64,000 nt of DNA from Brugia malayi. Taxonomy: Eukaryota > Nematoda > Chromadorea > Rhabditida > Onchocercidae. Shown one piece after another: positions 42,201-53,556 of this stretch; positions within the stretch are counted from its first letter, which is position 1; every line of letters starts with the position of its first letter. Made by a program: the position numbers and the translations under genes. The DNA lies in the NCBI RefSeq assembly GCF_000002995.4, contig NW_025062478.1, positions 11,652,001-11,716,000 on the forward strand, read 5' to 3'. The notes under the pieces were generated by a model that was not told where the DNA came from, made no database searches, and worked only from the letters and a program-made list of their open reading frames with translations.

Positions 42201-44002
42201 GTAACATTTGAATGGATTTAAATTTTTTTTTTTTAATTAAAAAATGGAATGAAAAACTAAAAATGACATTTATATCATATCTTATCAGTCGTACTTAATA
42301 TTGCAAATGATATTTTATATCATATCTTATCAGTCATACTTAATATTGCAAATGATATTTTATATCATATCTTATCAGTCGTACTTAATATTGCAAATGA
42401 TATTTTATATCATATCTTATCAGTCGTACTTAATATTGCAAATGATATTTTATATCATATCTTATCAGTCGTACTTAATATTGCAGATGATATTTTATAT
42501 CATATCTTATCAGTCGTACTTAATATTGCAAATGATATTTTATATCATTTGCAATTTTATATCATATCTTATCAGTTATACTTAATATGCTAAAGTAATA
42601 ATAGTAATAATATTATTAAAATATAGCATAATTGAACGATTTTTATTTTTGTTCTTTTTCTTTTTAAAAAAAAAAAATTTAATTTTAAAATTGATAGATT
42701 ATATTTATTTCGATTAAATGTTACTTTTTTATTATCATTATTTTATATTTTTTTATTTTAGAGCAACTCGCCGAGCATTATTTCTCTCAATACTTTTAAA
42801 TTGTACGGTAAGTTTTTGTGGTATAATGGCGATGGTATTTTTTGGCACAGCTCTTCTTGGCGCTATTGGTTTCACCTCAACTACTGCGTCATTAGCAAAT
42901 TGTCTTGCAGGACTATCTGGTACCGTTGGAATTGTTATACAAGCTATTACAATTGATAAAGTTAGTTTCGAAATTTTTCTTTTTTTTTTTTTAATTTTAA
43001 TTTTAATTAATAAATGAAATGAGTTAATTGTATAAATTTTGTAAACAATAATTAATTTTGCATTTCCTTTAACAAATAATAACTATTATTCAATTATTCA
43101 ATAATATTAATTGATAATTAAAAAATTTCTAATTATTACTCATTCTTTTTTTCTTAAATATTTTAGAATAATTAATAAAGAAAAATATTTTCCCTTATTT
43201 TTCGTTTAGATTGGACGCCGTTTTTTACTTCTTGGAAGTTTAATAAGTTTAATATTGATAAATATGGGAATGATGATACTCGTATGGGCCTTTGGCCAAT
43301 ATCATTACTCTTGGCTTGGCTATTGCTTCCTTCTTCTCTTCGCATTATTCCTATTCTCTTTTAGGTTTCTATTTTCATTCATTTAGACAAGATAAAAATG
43401 ATACAAATTAATTGATTTCCAGTCTTATACCATAAAATAAATTATTACTATTATTATTGTTTTTTTTTATGTGTAACCTAAAGCATTGACTTACTACAAT
43501 CCTAGAATTTCAAAATTATTTATTATCATTTTCGCTGTAATTTAAAATAATATCTTAAATACTAGTATTATATTATTATTATTATTATTTTTTTTTAAAT
43601 CAATAAATTCGGTTAAATTAATGAATACATTTATCTTTTAATTATTATTTATGATTAAAAAATTACATACGATGAATGCTTTTTTAGTATTTTTAAATTT
43701 CAATTTCATTTAATTTTTTTTTTAGTATTGGTATTGGTCCAGTTGCATGGTTTATTGCTACCGAATTAGCCGAGCCATATTGTCGTGCTCAACTACAATC
43801 ATTGTCCATTTCGGCGCAGTATATCACCTGTTTCCTGTGTCCAATAATATATTTACCATTAGAGGAATTAATTGGACCACTTAGTTTTCTAATTTTCATC
43901 ATTCCTCTAATAATTACAACATTTTCCATTTATTATTACATGCCAGAAACTCGTAATCGTAGTGCAGAAGAAATTCATCATTTACTAGAAAGTAAACGAT
44001 AA
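39274..44002 (+). CDS. Sugar-porter-like MFS transporter (facilitated glucose transporter family)
   Basis: Seven exons join in phase: 39274-39413, 40029-40182, 40848-40992, 41665-42034, 42762-42960, 43210-43364 and 43726-44002 (479 residues, normal for SLC2-type transporters). The protein is strongly hydrophobic with about twelve membrane segments. Family signs in order are: TM1 GGGFNFGFQVSIINP, resembling the GLUT 'FGYNTGVIN' start; VCFRG at 147-151 after TM4, like the GLUT 'P...RG' loop motif; HESPLYFL after TM6, replacing PESPR; a charged, Asn/Lys-rich central loop (about 230-262); IGRRF at 337-341 after TM8; and PETRNRSAEEI at 461-471, the usual PET.G motif at the end of TM12. It should sit in the plasma membrane and move sugars or related solutes down a gradient, but the substrate cannot be read from sequence. 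A minisatellite occupies the intron between 42034 and 42762. Confidence 0.85.
42268..42590. repeat. 45-bp minisatellite in a transporter intron
   Basis: The word CTTATCAGTC recurs at 42281, 42326, 42371, 42416, 42461 and 42506, exactly 45 bases apart. A seventh, diverged copy at 42567 comes after a 16-base insertion. Copies are nearly identical. Because 45 is a multiple of three and the unit lacks stops in one frame, it yields a false repetitive 94-codon frame. It lies wholly inside the fourth intron. Confidence 0.92.
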
Positions 44003-44014
44003 TCTTTTCAATGC

Positions 44015-44045
<31 letters not shown>

Positions 44046-45444
44046 AATATTACAAATCAATATTTCATTTTTCAAATATTTGAATTATTACTATATATTA
44101 CAATATGTTTGATAAATTGATGGCTAATTTAATTACTTCAATATTATCATAGTTTAATATTTGTTATTTAAAGTTTTAAATAAAAGAAGAAAAAAAAAAA
44201 AAAAACTGTAAAAAATGATATTAGATATATATTTGTGTTAGCTGTATATAATACTGAATGTTTTGAAGTATTGAAATGAATTAAATTTAAATAAATTTAA
44301 ATCTGCTAGCTAGATATTATAGAGACAGGCTTAAATGAAATAAATATTACTAGCCAATATGTCATTATTCATTATTGATAAATAGATGCATTTCACTGAA
44401 TAACCGGATAATTGCGCCAATTCTTGTGTTTGCTCGATGATATATGAAAGTAACAACTATACCAACAAAAAATTAAAAAAGAATTTTTTTTTTTTTTTTT
44501 TTTTTAAAAAGAATATCCAAAAAATTCTTACATCAACACCAAGAAAAAAAAAAAAAAAGAAAAATGATTTGATTTTATAAATTTTGCATGAAATAAGTTT
44601 GGTTATAACAAAAGTAAAAATTCAATCAAATCAATAAAAATAAGTTAAAAATTTGCAACGTAATTCGATTAACAATGATTACTTTTTGGATAAAGTAGAA
44701 TTAACATGTTTTTTGAAATAAAACAGTTTTAGCAAAAAAAAAAAAAAAAAACAAACAATTTTAAATTCAAATTGAAAATTGAAGAGGTATGACCTTGAAA
44801 TTTAATAAAGAAAAAAAAAAAGAATGAAAATGATTAGAATGGGCAAATTATAATATTCATTAATGAAGCTTATTTCAAGGATATATTGCTAAGTAGGAAA
44901 TAAAAAATAAATCAAAAATATCGAATTCTATTCAATTTACATTTTAATATTACAGTTTCTAAATTAAGTTATAACTTTTTGTGTATTAATTAAATATATT
45001 AAAATGAATGCAAACATGCAAGAATGTGCAAAAGATTTTAAAGTAAGGAAATGAAATAATTTAAAAGAAAATCAGAAATTATGCATATCACAAAAATTAT
45101 TTATAAATTTAATTCAATAAAACAATAAATGATACAATAATAATTATAATGCAAAAAAAAAAAAAGAAAAATTTGAACTAGTATTTATGATTTGAAAGTT
45201 AAAATTTCCGATTTGATATATATTTTATTTACTTTAGTCAATTTAATACTAATTAATTGATCAAATTTAATAAAATTATTATCGAAGCAAATATTATGGT
45301 AAAAATTGAGAAGAAAAAATTAATAAATTTTTCTTTCTTCTTTCTTATAATTTATTAAATAATAATAGTTTTTCTTTTTAAAGATAAAAATTCAAAGAGA
45401 AATTCTCTCGCAAAAATAAATAAAACCTATAAAAAAAACTCACT

Positions 45445-45860
45445 TTCACATTTTTTCTTTCTTTCTTTCTTTCACTCTCTCTCTCTCTCTCTCTCTCTTT
45501 CCCTTTTCCTTCTTTTATTTTTTCTTTTATTGCAAATAACAATCTAATATATGAATTTTAATGTGATATAATAATTCATAGTGCTTATTTTTCTCAAATA
45601 ATAATCCGAGGGAAAAAAATAGGAAACAAACAAAAGTAAAAAAAAAAGAAAAGAAAGAGAGAAAGAGAGAGAGAGAGAGAAAGAAAGAAAGGGAAAAAGA
45701 AAAGAAAAGAAAAGATAAACGATTAATTCTTAAAATACGAAAATGAAAGTAAAAGGAAGGAAAAAAAAATTTGAAGTACAGAATTTGTAAAAAAAAAAGG
45801 AGGAAAGGGAAGAAGAAGGAGAGAGAGAGGGAGAGAGAGAGAGAGAGAGAAAGATGAGAA
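45445..45860. repeat. Facing CT- and GA-rich tracts
   Basis: A pyrimidine tract (CTTT)n/(CT)n at about 45455-45530 is followed by purine tracts at about 45640-45715 and 45800-45855. Each purine tract is roughly the reverse complement of the pyrimidine tract, so the block can fold as a long imperfect hairpin. Confidence 0.7.
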
Positions 45861-46199
45861 AGTGAATTGAATGAAATGAAAAGGATAAATGAATTTTAAA
45901 CTGTCTTTTCTCTCTCTAATTTCACTTTTTTTCTTCCTTTTATTTTTACAAATTTGCAATTGCATAAGCGATGGAAAAAAGTTTTTTCTCCAATTTTTTT
46001 TTTCGCTTAAATTTAAAAAAATATTTTTTTTTTCTAATTTTTAAATCTTTTCCGTCTTTCTTTCTTCAAATCTTTTTTTTTTTTTTTCATTCTTTCTGCA
46101 TTTGTAAATTGAAAAAAAAAGAATGATATCATCATAAATACATCCGTATTTTTTTTTTTTTATCTTTCAATCTAATTTATCAAACAAAATATGTGTGAA

Positions 46200-46770
46200 A
46201 AACTAATGTTTAATTAGTCAATTTATTTATTTATTTGTTTATTTGTTTATTCATCTGTTTATCTATTTACTTATTTTATTAATTAATTAATTTTTTTTAA
46301 TTAATAATTTAGTAGATAAATTAAGTTGTTTATTTGTTTCTTCATTCATTATTTATTTTTGTTAATTTATTTTTTGAAATATTTTGGTACAGATATTTCT
46401 ATGCAATCCATTTAACAATCTGTTCTTATTTATTTGTTTGCTTATTCATTTCTTTAATTAATTTATTTGTTTGTTAAGTTATTTAGTAATTTATTTGTTT
46501 AGATTTTATTATTTTCTGAGGCTATTTAGTGGCTTATTAATTTATTTTTTAAACATTTGGTAGCAAGTAAATGCAATCCTTTTAGCAAACTGTTTTTCAT
46601 TTATTTATTTGTTTACTTGTTTACTTACATATTAGTTTGCTTATTGTTAACATTTATTTATTTATTATTTTTGATTAGTTTATATATATGTATTTATTTA
46701 TTTATCTGTCCATTTGTTCACTTACTTTTGACATGTATTTATTTATTCATTTATTTTTAAAATTATTTTT
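46200..46770. repeat. Degenerate TTTA/TTTG tetranucleotide repeat region
   Basis: Long runs of TTTATTTATTTG-like words interspersed with other T-rich sequence, interrupted near 46380-46430 and 46550-46600 by two related segments with the words TTTTGGTA/CATTTGGTA and ATGCAATCC. The segments suggest that larger units were also duplicated. Confidence 0.6.
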
Positions 46771-47040
46771 GCTATGACACTTCAACCCGTTTCTGTTAGC
46801 AATTTAATCAAATTAATCATTAAAAATAGTGCATCTAATATACATTGCATTAAAAATTTTAAATTGAAATGGGATTGAAATTTAATTTGAAATGAGATGA
46901 AAAATAAATGGTGCGATAGCTTTTTGGTTTCCATCTCCATATGCTATTAATGTAAATTTATTTATTTGTTTATTCGTTTGTTTATTTTTTTAATATTTAA
47001 TAAATTATTAATTGATTAATTAATTTACTTATTATTTATA

Positions 47041-47468
47041 AAATTAAACTTGAAACTTTGTTAGATAGCATAATGTCAAATTCTTTTTTAATTACAAAAT
47101 TTCATAAGAATTTTGTTAAAGGAAAAACAAAAGAAGAAAATATATAAATGTTTTTGTATTGTTCTGCAAAAATTTTTTACTGTTTTTGCAAAAAAATCAC
47201 ATAATTTTTATTTTCTAATTTTAATTTAATAAATTATTATTAGTAATTTAACAAATTAAAATTTTTTTTATTTTTCAAAATTATTAGTAAAAAATTTTTT
47301 GTGTTTCTTTTTCATTAATTTTTTTTTTTTGCTTTTGTTTGTTTAGCTTCAATACATAGTAAATTGAATTGAAAAAAGAAAAAAGTAATAAAATTTCAAT
47401 GATAAATTTGATGATGAAGAAGAGAAAATTAAACTTGAAACTTTCTTAGATAGCAAAATGTCAACTGC
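47041..47468. repeat. 39-bp direct repeat pair
   Basis: AAATTAAACTTGAAACTTTG and the bases after it (47041-47079) recur at 47427-47465 with two mismatches, 386 bases apart. No function is visible. Confidence 0.7.
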
Positions 47469-49612
47469 TTCATATTATTAGCCTATTTCAATAAATTTAA
47501 TTATCATATTTCAAATATTTCTATCAGGAAATGAAAAAGGCGAGATGGATAGAAAGGGAGAAAGAGAGATTATCATAAGAAATTATTATGAAGAGAGAGA
47601 GGGAGAGAGAGAGAAAAGAATTGAGGAGTTAAAAAATATTTTTTTTTTTTTTAAATTTCTTCATCATCAGTAAATTATCATTCTAATCAATCACATGTTG
47701 GAAATTTTTTGGTGCTTTTGACTAGCTTCTCTAAATTTGTTTATCATTAATATCATTTATAGTTTGAAATTATAATTTTCTACCTTTTTTTTTTCCATAT
47801 TATGTAATATTTTTTCGTCTATTTTTATTTTTATTATCATTGCTAATTAAATGACTAATTGTATAAATCAATAAATGTATTTGAATACTTTGATAATTTT
47901 AATAATTTTAAATTTTCATGAATTTTATTAATTCCATATCTTTTTCTTCTTTATTTCTTATTTTTATTCAAAATTATTTCTATTCTTTCCTCTTTTTTTT
48001 TTTTTTTCTAAGCAATAATATTACTCTCATATAATCTATTCATATAAAACAAATATTTCGTTGAAACAATTTAAAATTCATTTGATTAGAAGCAAGAAAA
48101 ATATTTCTGAGAATGAATAAAATCCGTTTTAAATTAGGCATTTCATATTTTTTTTTTTTTGGGGGGGGGGAATACCTCATAAAATTTTTATTTTATAGCA
48201 TGTAAAAAAGGGAAACAAAAGTGTGAAATAAAAACTTCAATATGATTTATTTAACTTTTTAAGGTTAATAAAAAAAGCGTATTCTTATTAAGTAAACAAA
48301 AAAAAAAAAAATGAAGTAAACAAAAAAAAAAGTAAATAAATAAATAAAGAAAGAAAAAGAAAAAAGGAACAAATCATAAGGAGAAATCATTCATTTATAT
48401 ATTATGTTTTGAAGTTGAATTTTGAATAGAAAAAATCAATTAACTTTTTATTTTTTCTTCCTTTTTTTTTTTTCAATTTTCTAAAATTAACTTTTATTTT
48501 CCCTTTTTTTCTTGTATCAAAAAAGAAACTATAGAAATTTTTTTTTTGCATACATTTGTGTATTTATGTAAGATTTTAAAATGTGAACAAAAAAATATCA
48601 ATAGGAATTAAAAAAAGAAAACAAACAAAAAATAAAAATGAAAAAAAAAAAAAAAAAGGAAAAAGTTTCAAAGAGAGATATTAGATATGGAATATGCGCA
48701 AATATGCCATCAAATTGTGGACAAAAGTATTTGAGACAAAAGCACTTTAACTTCTTTTATTTATTTTTACATTTATTGATTTATTTCTATCTGACATTGA
48801 AAATTTTTTAAATAGCAAATAGAAGTGAAAAATTGAGCAAAAATTTATGAATCATTTTAACAAAAATTATTTTTTTTATTTACTTCAAAGTTTTTTTTCA
48901 GCGAATAATAATTACCATTTATTAATGTTATTTTATTTAATTATAATATTTTTTCGTACGAATTATTTGCATTCTTTTTTTTTTTTTTTTTGCCAAACTT
49001 ATAAGTTTTATTTTTAAGTTATTCAAAAAATTAAAAAGAGAAAAAATCTTTTTAAGATAGAAGTTTTTTCTTTTTTTTTTTTTTTAGAAAAATTCCAGGT
49101 AAAAAAAAGAATTAAATTTCAAAATTTCTACTTGCATATTCTCCTTGTTCTTTCTTTTTCCATTCTTTTTAATTTCCATATGAAAAATTTCTTCTATTAT
49201 AAATTATACTTTTATTAAAATAATTATGCATTAATTAAATAATAAATTGTTTACCTTAATTTATTAAAATTATTATTAATTTTTCCATTGCTAATTTTTA
49301 TAACTTTTGTTGATTACAATTTATATTACATACTCATTACAAATATAAATTAAAATTAATTCAAACAAACTTATTAAAAATTAATTGTTGTATGATATAA
49401 ATTAAAGTATGTAAAGTGTAACGAGAAAAGCTTATATTCATTTAAATTTAATTATCTAATTTAAAATTTATCAAAATTTTTAGGTATAATTTTGAAATGG
49501 TAAAAAATAATTATTGGATCAATCATAATTTGTAAATTAGTTTGTATAAGACGAAGAAAGAATTCTTTCATATTTAAATTGGAATATCTAATTTAAAATT
49601 TGTCATATTTTT

Positions 49613-49680
49613 GTTGTTGTTGTTGTTGTTGTTGTCTGAAGGGAAAGAGAGAGAGAGAGGAGAGGAGAGATTTTTGGAAT
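49613..49680. repeat. (TTG)n microsatellite followed by a GA tract
   Basis: About eight TTG units at 49613-49635, followed closely by AGAGAGAGAGAGAGG-type sequence at about 49648-49670. Confidence 0.8.
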
Positions 49681-52600
49681 GTAAAAGAGAGAAGAATGAA
49701 AGGAGAGAAAAAAGATGATTGATTTAGTTGGCGCAAAATGTAATCATAGCAATAGGAGCATAAGATGAAAATGATCGCTTTTAATTCTCAGTGGGATAAT
49801 ATTTCAAATAGCAAAAAGCATCTCATATATATATTTATATTTATATTTTATATCTAACTAAAAGGTTTAAAATAAAAGGAAAAAATTTTTTTTCTTTTTT
49901 TTTTTTTTTAACTTTTTACAAATGTTATGATTTAATATAATTTCCTTTCATTGTCTTTTTTTCTTTTTCTTTTTTTTTGAAATCTGTGAATTTTTTGTTC
50001 GGAAATTTGAAAAAGAAATTTTGAAATATGAAAAATTTTTTGAACAATTTTTATTGTCATTTTAAAAGAAAATTTTTATCATTATTCTGTGATAAAATAA
50101 TGTATTTTTTTATTTGAATTAATATTTCAGTCAGTTATTTATTATTTGTTAAGTAATACTTTTGTGGAAAATTTTTTTTTTTAGCAAATATGCATTAAAA
50201 AAATATTTTAAAATGGTTTTTTTAATTTGAAATAATTTGAAAATGTTAATTATTAGTAAATTATTATTCTTTTTTTTTTTTTTTTTCAATAAAAATATTT
50301 AATTTTTCATTTTAATTTTTGTTCAATAATGTTTTTTTCATTGTTAGGGAACTTTGTTAAAATAAAAAAAAACTTTTTTGTTTAAATTACAGACGGAAAA
50401 AATTTTTTTTTATACTTCTTTTTCAAAGATATATTTTTTTTTTTTGTTTTGATAACCTATGAGCTATTAATGTTGCATCTTTTGTACTTAAATTTCTTTT
50501 AAAAATCTTTTTTAAAATTTTTCAAACGATTACTCACCACAATAAGATACCAATGTTAATCCAACTGATAAGAAATTACTTGAAAAAACAAAGTAAAATT
50601 TGACCTTTGCACCTAAATCATCTGAGTCTTCATATTTGTAATTGGTGAATTGCTATTATAATCAATGAATTTTAGTTTCAAATTTTAAATTAAATTACAA
50701 TTTCTATTTTTCTTTACATTTCTCACAATCACTATTCATCTCTTTTTTTTCTTAGCTAAAATCATTTATAAAAAGAAAGTAAAAGTAGAAAAATCTCTTA
50801 ATAATTTGGTTCGATAATATACTAATTGAAAAAATTTAAATAATTTGTTATGTGATAAGTTGTTTTCGTCTTTTTTTTATTTTTTAAATTGGATTTTTTT
50901 TTTTTTTTTTTTTTGAAAAGAAAAAAAAATGACGAAATGATAAAATGAAAAAATTAATTATATTTTGAATGAGAAATTGTGAAATAAGAAAATAAAATGG
51001 ATTTTTTCTTTTTTGTTTAAATTGGCAAAATTAAAGAAAGCTTATTAAATTTTAAATTGCATAAATTTGAACTTTTAGATAATCTTCGAGTTTTGTCTCG
51101 AATAATTTGTATGGAAAAGAAATAACAAATTGCTTCATATGGCCCTATGGCCAAATAGATGATTAGCCTAGTGAATGATTAATGTGCCATGTAATGAACA
51201 TTAGACAATCAATCGTTTTACTTATTTGATGTAAATTGAGTAGTTTCCATTAGAAATATTACAGGAATGTCTATCTTTTGTTTATGGAAATATTTGGAAT
51301 ATTTCCTTTGCTATCGGATAACCTGAAATCTAATCTGAAATATTCCTGAGAGTCCTGAAATCCGGATAATTCTCTTTAGAAATATTTGGAATAATTTTTT
51401 TTTTCAACAAATATTCAAAATAATATTATGCTACATTAATATATTTTAGATAATTTTTCACTCGCAAAATACTTTCTACTAGATATTCTGAATATTCCAA
51501 AAAAAAAAAAAAAAATTTTCGTTTTTTTTTTTTTTAATTTAACAATTATATACTAAAAATATTCAATCATATTTATGTTAGATTCTTTTTTTTTTTTTTT
51601 TTTTTTTTTTTGCTTTTGAACTAATTAAAAAATAATTTTCTAATTAGAAAAATTTTCAATTTTATCAAAAATTTCTTCATTTTATCTTTTTGTATTTATT
51701 ATAATTATTGCTAAAAGTTGAATGCTAATCAGTCAAAAATAAAATAAATTTTGCTTTTGGCTAACACTGACGTAATCAATTGTTTATTTTGAGGTGAAGT
51801 AGTGGGCAATTCAATTACAACATACATACTTATCTATCATTCCAATTTTCATCTCTTTTTAAATTTCCTCTTAGCATCATTGTTCATAGCTATTTTTATA
51901 TTATTTTATCATTTCAATTCTCTATTAAATTATTTTTGATTATGATAGGCAATTTAAAATTTCAATATTGTACATTCAATTGAGTAATATTTTTTTGTTC
52001 TTATTTTATGTCACAAAAAATTTACAATGATTAAATTTTAATGTGAAATTTAAACATGGAATTTTAGCAAAACTTATTAGCATATTTTATCGTTTAAAAA
52101 TTTCAGAAAGGAATAAACCGTTAAAAAATAAAAACATATTTTAAGAAAATAAAATCAACAAATATATTTACTTTCCGATTAGCTTTTAGTTCCTTCCTAA
52201 AAGACTTTCCTGAAAAAAGTTTCAGTTTTTTTTTTTTTTTTTCTTCTATCTTTTTTTTCTCTTTTTCAAATATATTATAAAGTTTTAAAATTGCAATTTA
52301 TACAATTTTAACATCTGAAAATACAATTGCATCCGAAAAAGTTTTACAATTTTCTTTTTTCTATTTGTAATTGCAAAAATTTAAATAAAATCTATATCAA
52401 AGAGAAGAAAACGATAAATGGATTTTTAATATTAAATCACTAAATTTTCCTCTTTTTACACTTCTTACTTTTCTTTTACTTATTTGCTTATTTACTGGAC
52501 TAATTTATTTATTTACTTACTTATTTGTTTATTTATCCATTCATTTTTTTTACCTATTTTAATTTCTTAATCCATTTGTTTCTTTTTATTTATTCGTTTC

Positions 52601-53508
52601 ATTTTACATTCAACAAAACTCTTATAATTTCTCTCCTTCCGTATTTCTCTCTCTCTCTCTCTCTCTCTCTCCCTCTTTCTTTTTTATCTATTTCCATAGG
52701 AAATTCAAAAATTTCAATTTTAGACCTTACACCACCACCACCATCATCATCATCATAATAACATATATCTTTTCAAAAACGATTAGTTATGCCTAAAGTT
52801 TGTTGCGCACTTTGTATTCTATCAAAAAACAAAAAAAAAAAAAAAAAAAAAAACAAAAAACAAAAAATAAAAAATAAAAATGAAAAAATAGAAATAAAAA
52901 AATGAAATCAATGAAATGAATATATCAACCAAAATGAATTTCTTTCACTTTTTTTTTTTTTTTTTTTTTTCCTTTCCAAAATTTTTCATTGACATATATT
53001 TGTCGAATACACAAAAAAACCCAGAACTATCGATGAAAAATTTAAATTTCTCTTGTTGCTAGGCCTTAAATCATTAAAATGTTTTAGACTTTGTCTTTTT
53101 AGTATTAAATGAATGAGAAAGTATTTGTAATTTTTCTTCCTTTTTCCTTGAAACTTTTGAATTTCTTTTTTTTTTTCTCTGCTTTTTTTTTATTGTTTCA
53201 AATTAATTAAATCATCATTTTAATTTTTCAAGTTTATTTAATTACTTGTGTACATGCATGCATTTACATTTAATTTTGATATGTAATATTTGTAATTGAA
53301 TGTTGTTATTTGAAATGAAATATATAGAGGAAAATTATGATTATTAATATTAATAGTGAATTTTTATTTTATAATTAAATATGTAATTAAGTATGATTAA
53401 ATGATTATATTAATTTTGTTTATAAATTTGTAAACATAATTTTCGTTTTTTTATTTTATTTCCTTTTTTTTTGCATTTAAATGCAATGATTTCATCGTTT
53501 TTACTTGC

Positions 53509-53510
53509 AG
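53509..53510 (+). other. Probable trans-splice acceptor for the TWK channel gene
   Basis: TTTTTACTTGCAG ends here, 46 bases upstream of the ATG at 53557. It is a strong pyrimidine-rich acceptor with no coding exon upstream, as expected for spliced-leader addition. Confidence 0.55.
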
Positions 53511-53556
53511 AGTGAAAGGGAAAAAAAAAAGTTTTTTTAAAGGATATAACAAAATT

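Larger units (their letters stand above)
44003..53556. other. 9.5-kb gene-free low-complexity region
   Basis: No exon chain could be supported on either strand. The DNA is dominated by A/T homopolymers, TTTA/TTTG-type tetranucleotide DNA (about 46200-46770), GA and CT tracts (45.4-45.9, 47.5 and 49.6 kb), a (TTG)n run at about 49613-49635, a T12G10 tract at 48150-48170, and a (TC)n run at 52648-52672. Long open frames such as 46557-46760 and 52525-52758 are repeats read as Phe/Leu/Ile-rich peptides. Confidence 0.5.

Noticed and set aside
42301..42585. Repetitive 94-codon open frame
   Set aside because: It is the 45-bp minisatellite read in frame; it sits in an intron and has no start context or family.
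45723..45965. 80-codon minus-strand Ser/Leu/Pro/Phe-rich frame
   Set aside because: Translation of a GA/CT tract.
46557..46760. 67-codon frame resembling a membrane peptide
   Set aside because: Translation of TTTA/TTTG tetranucleotide repeats.
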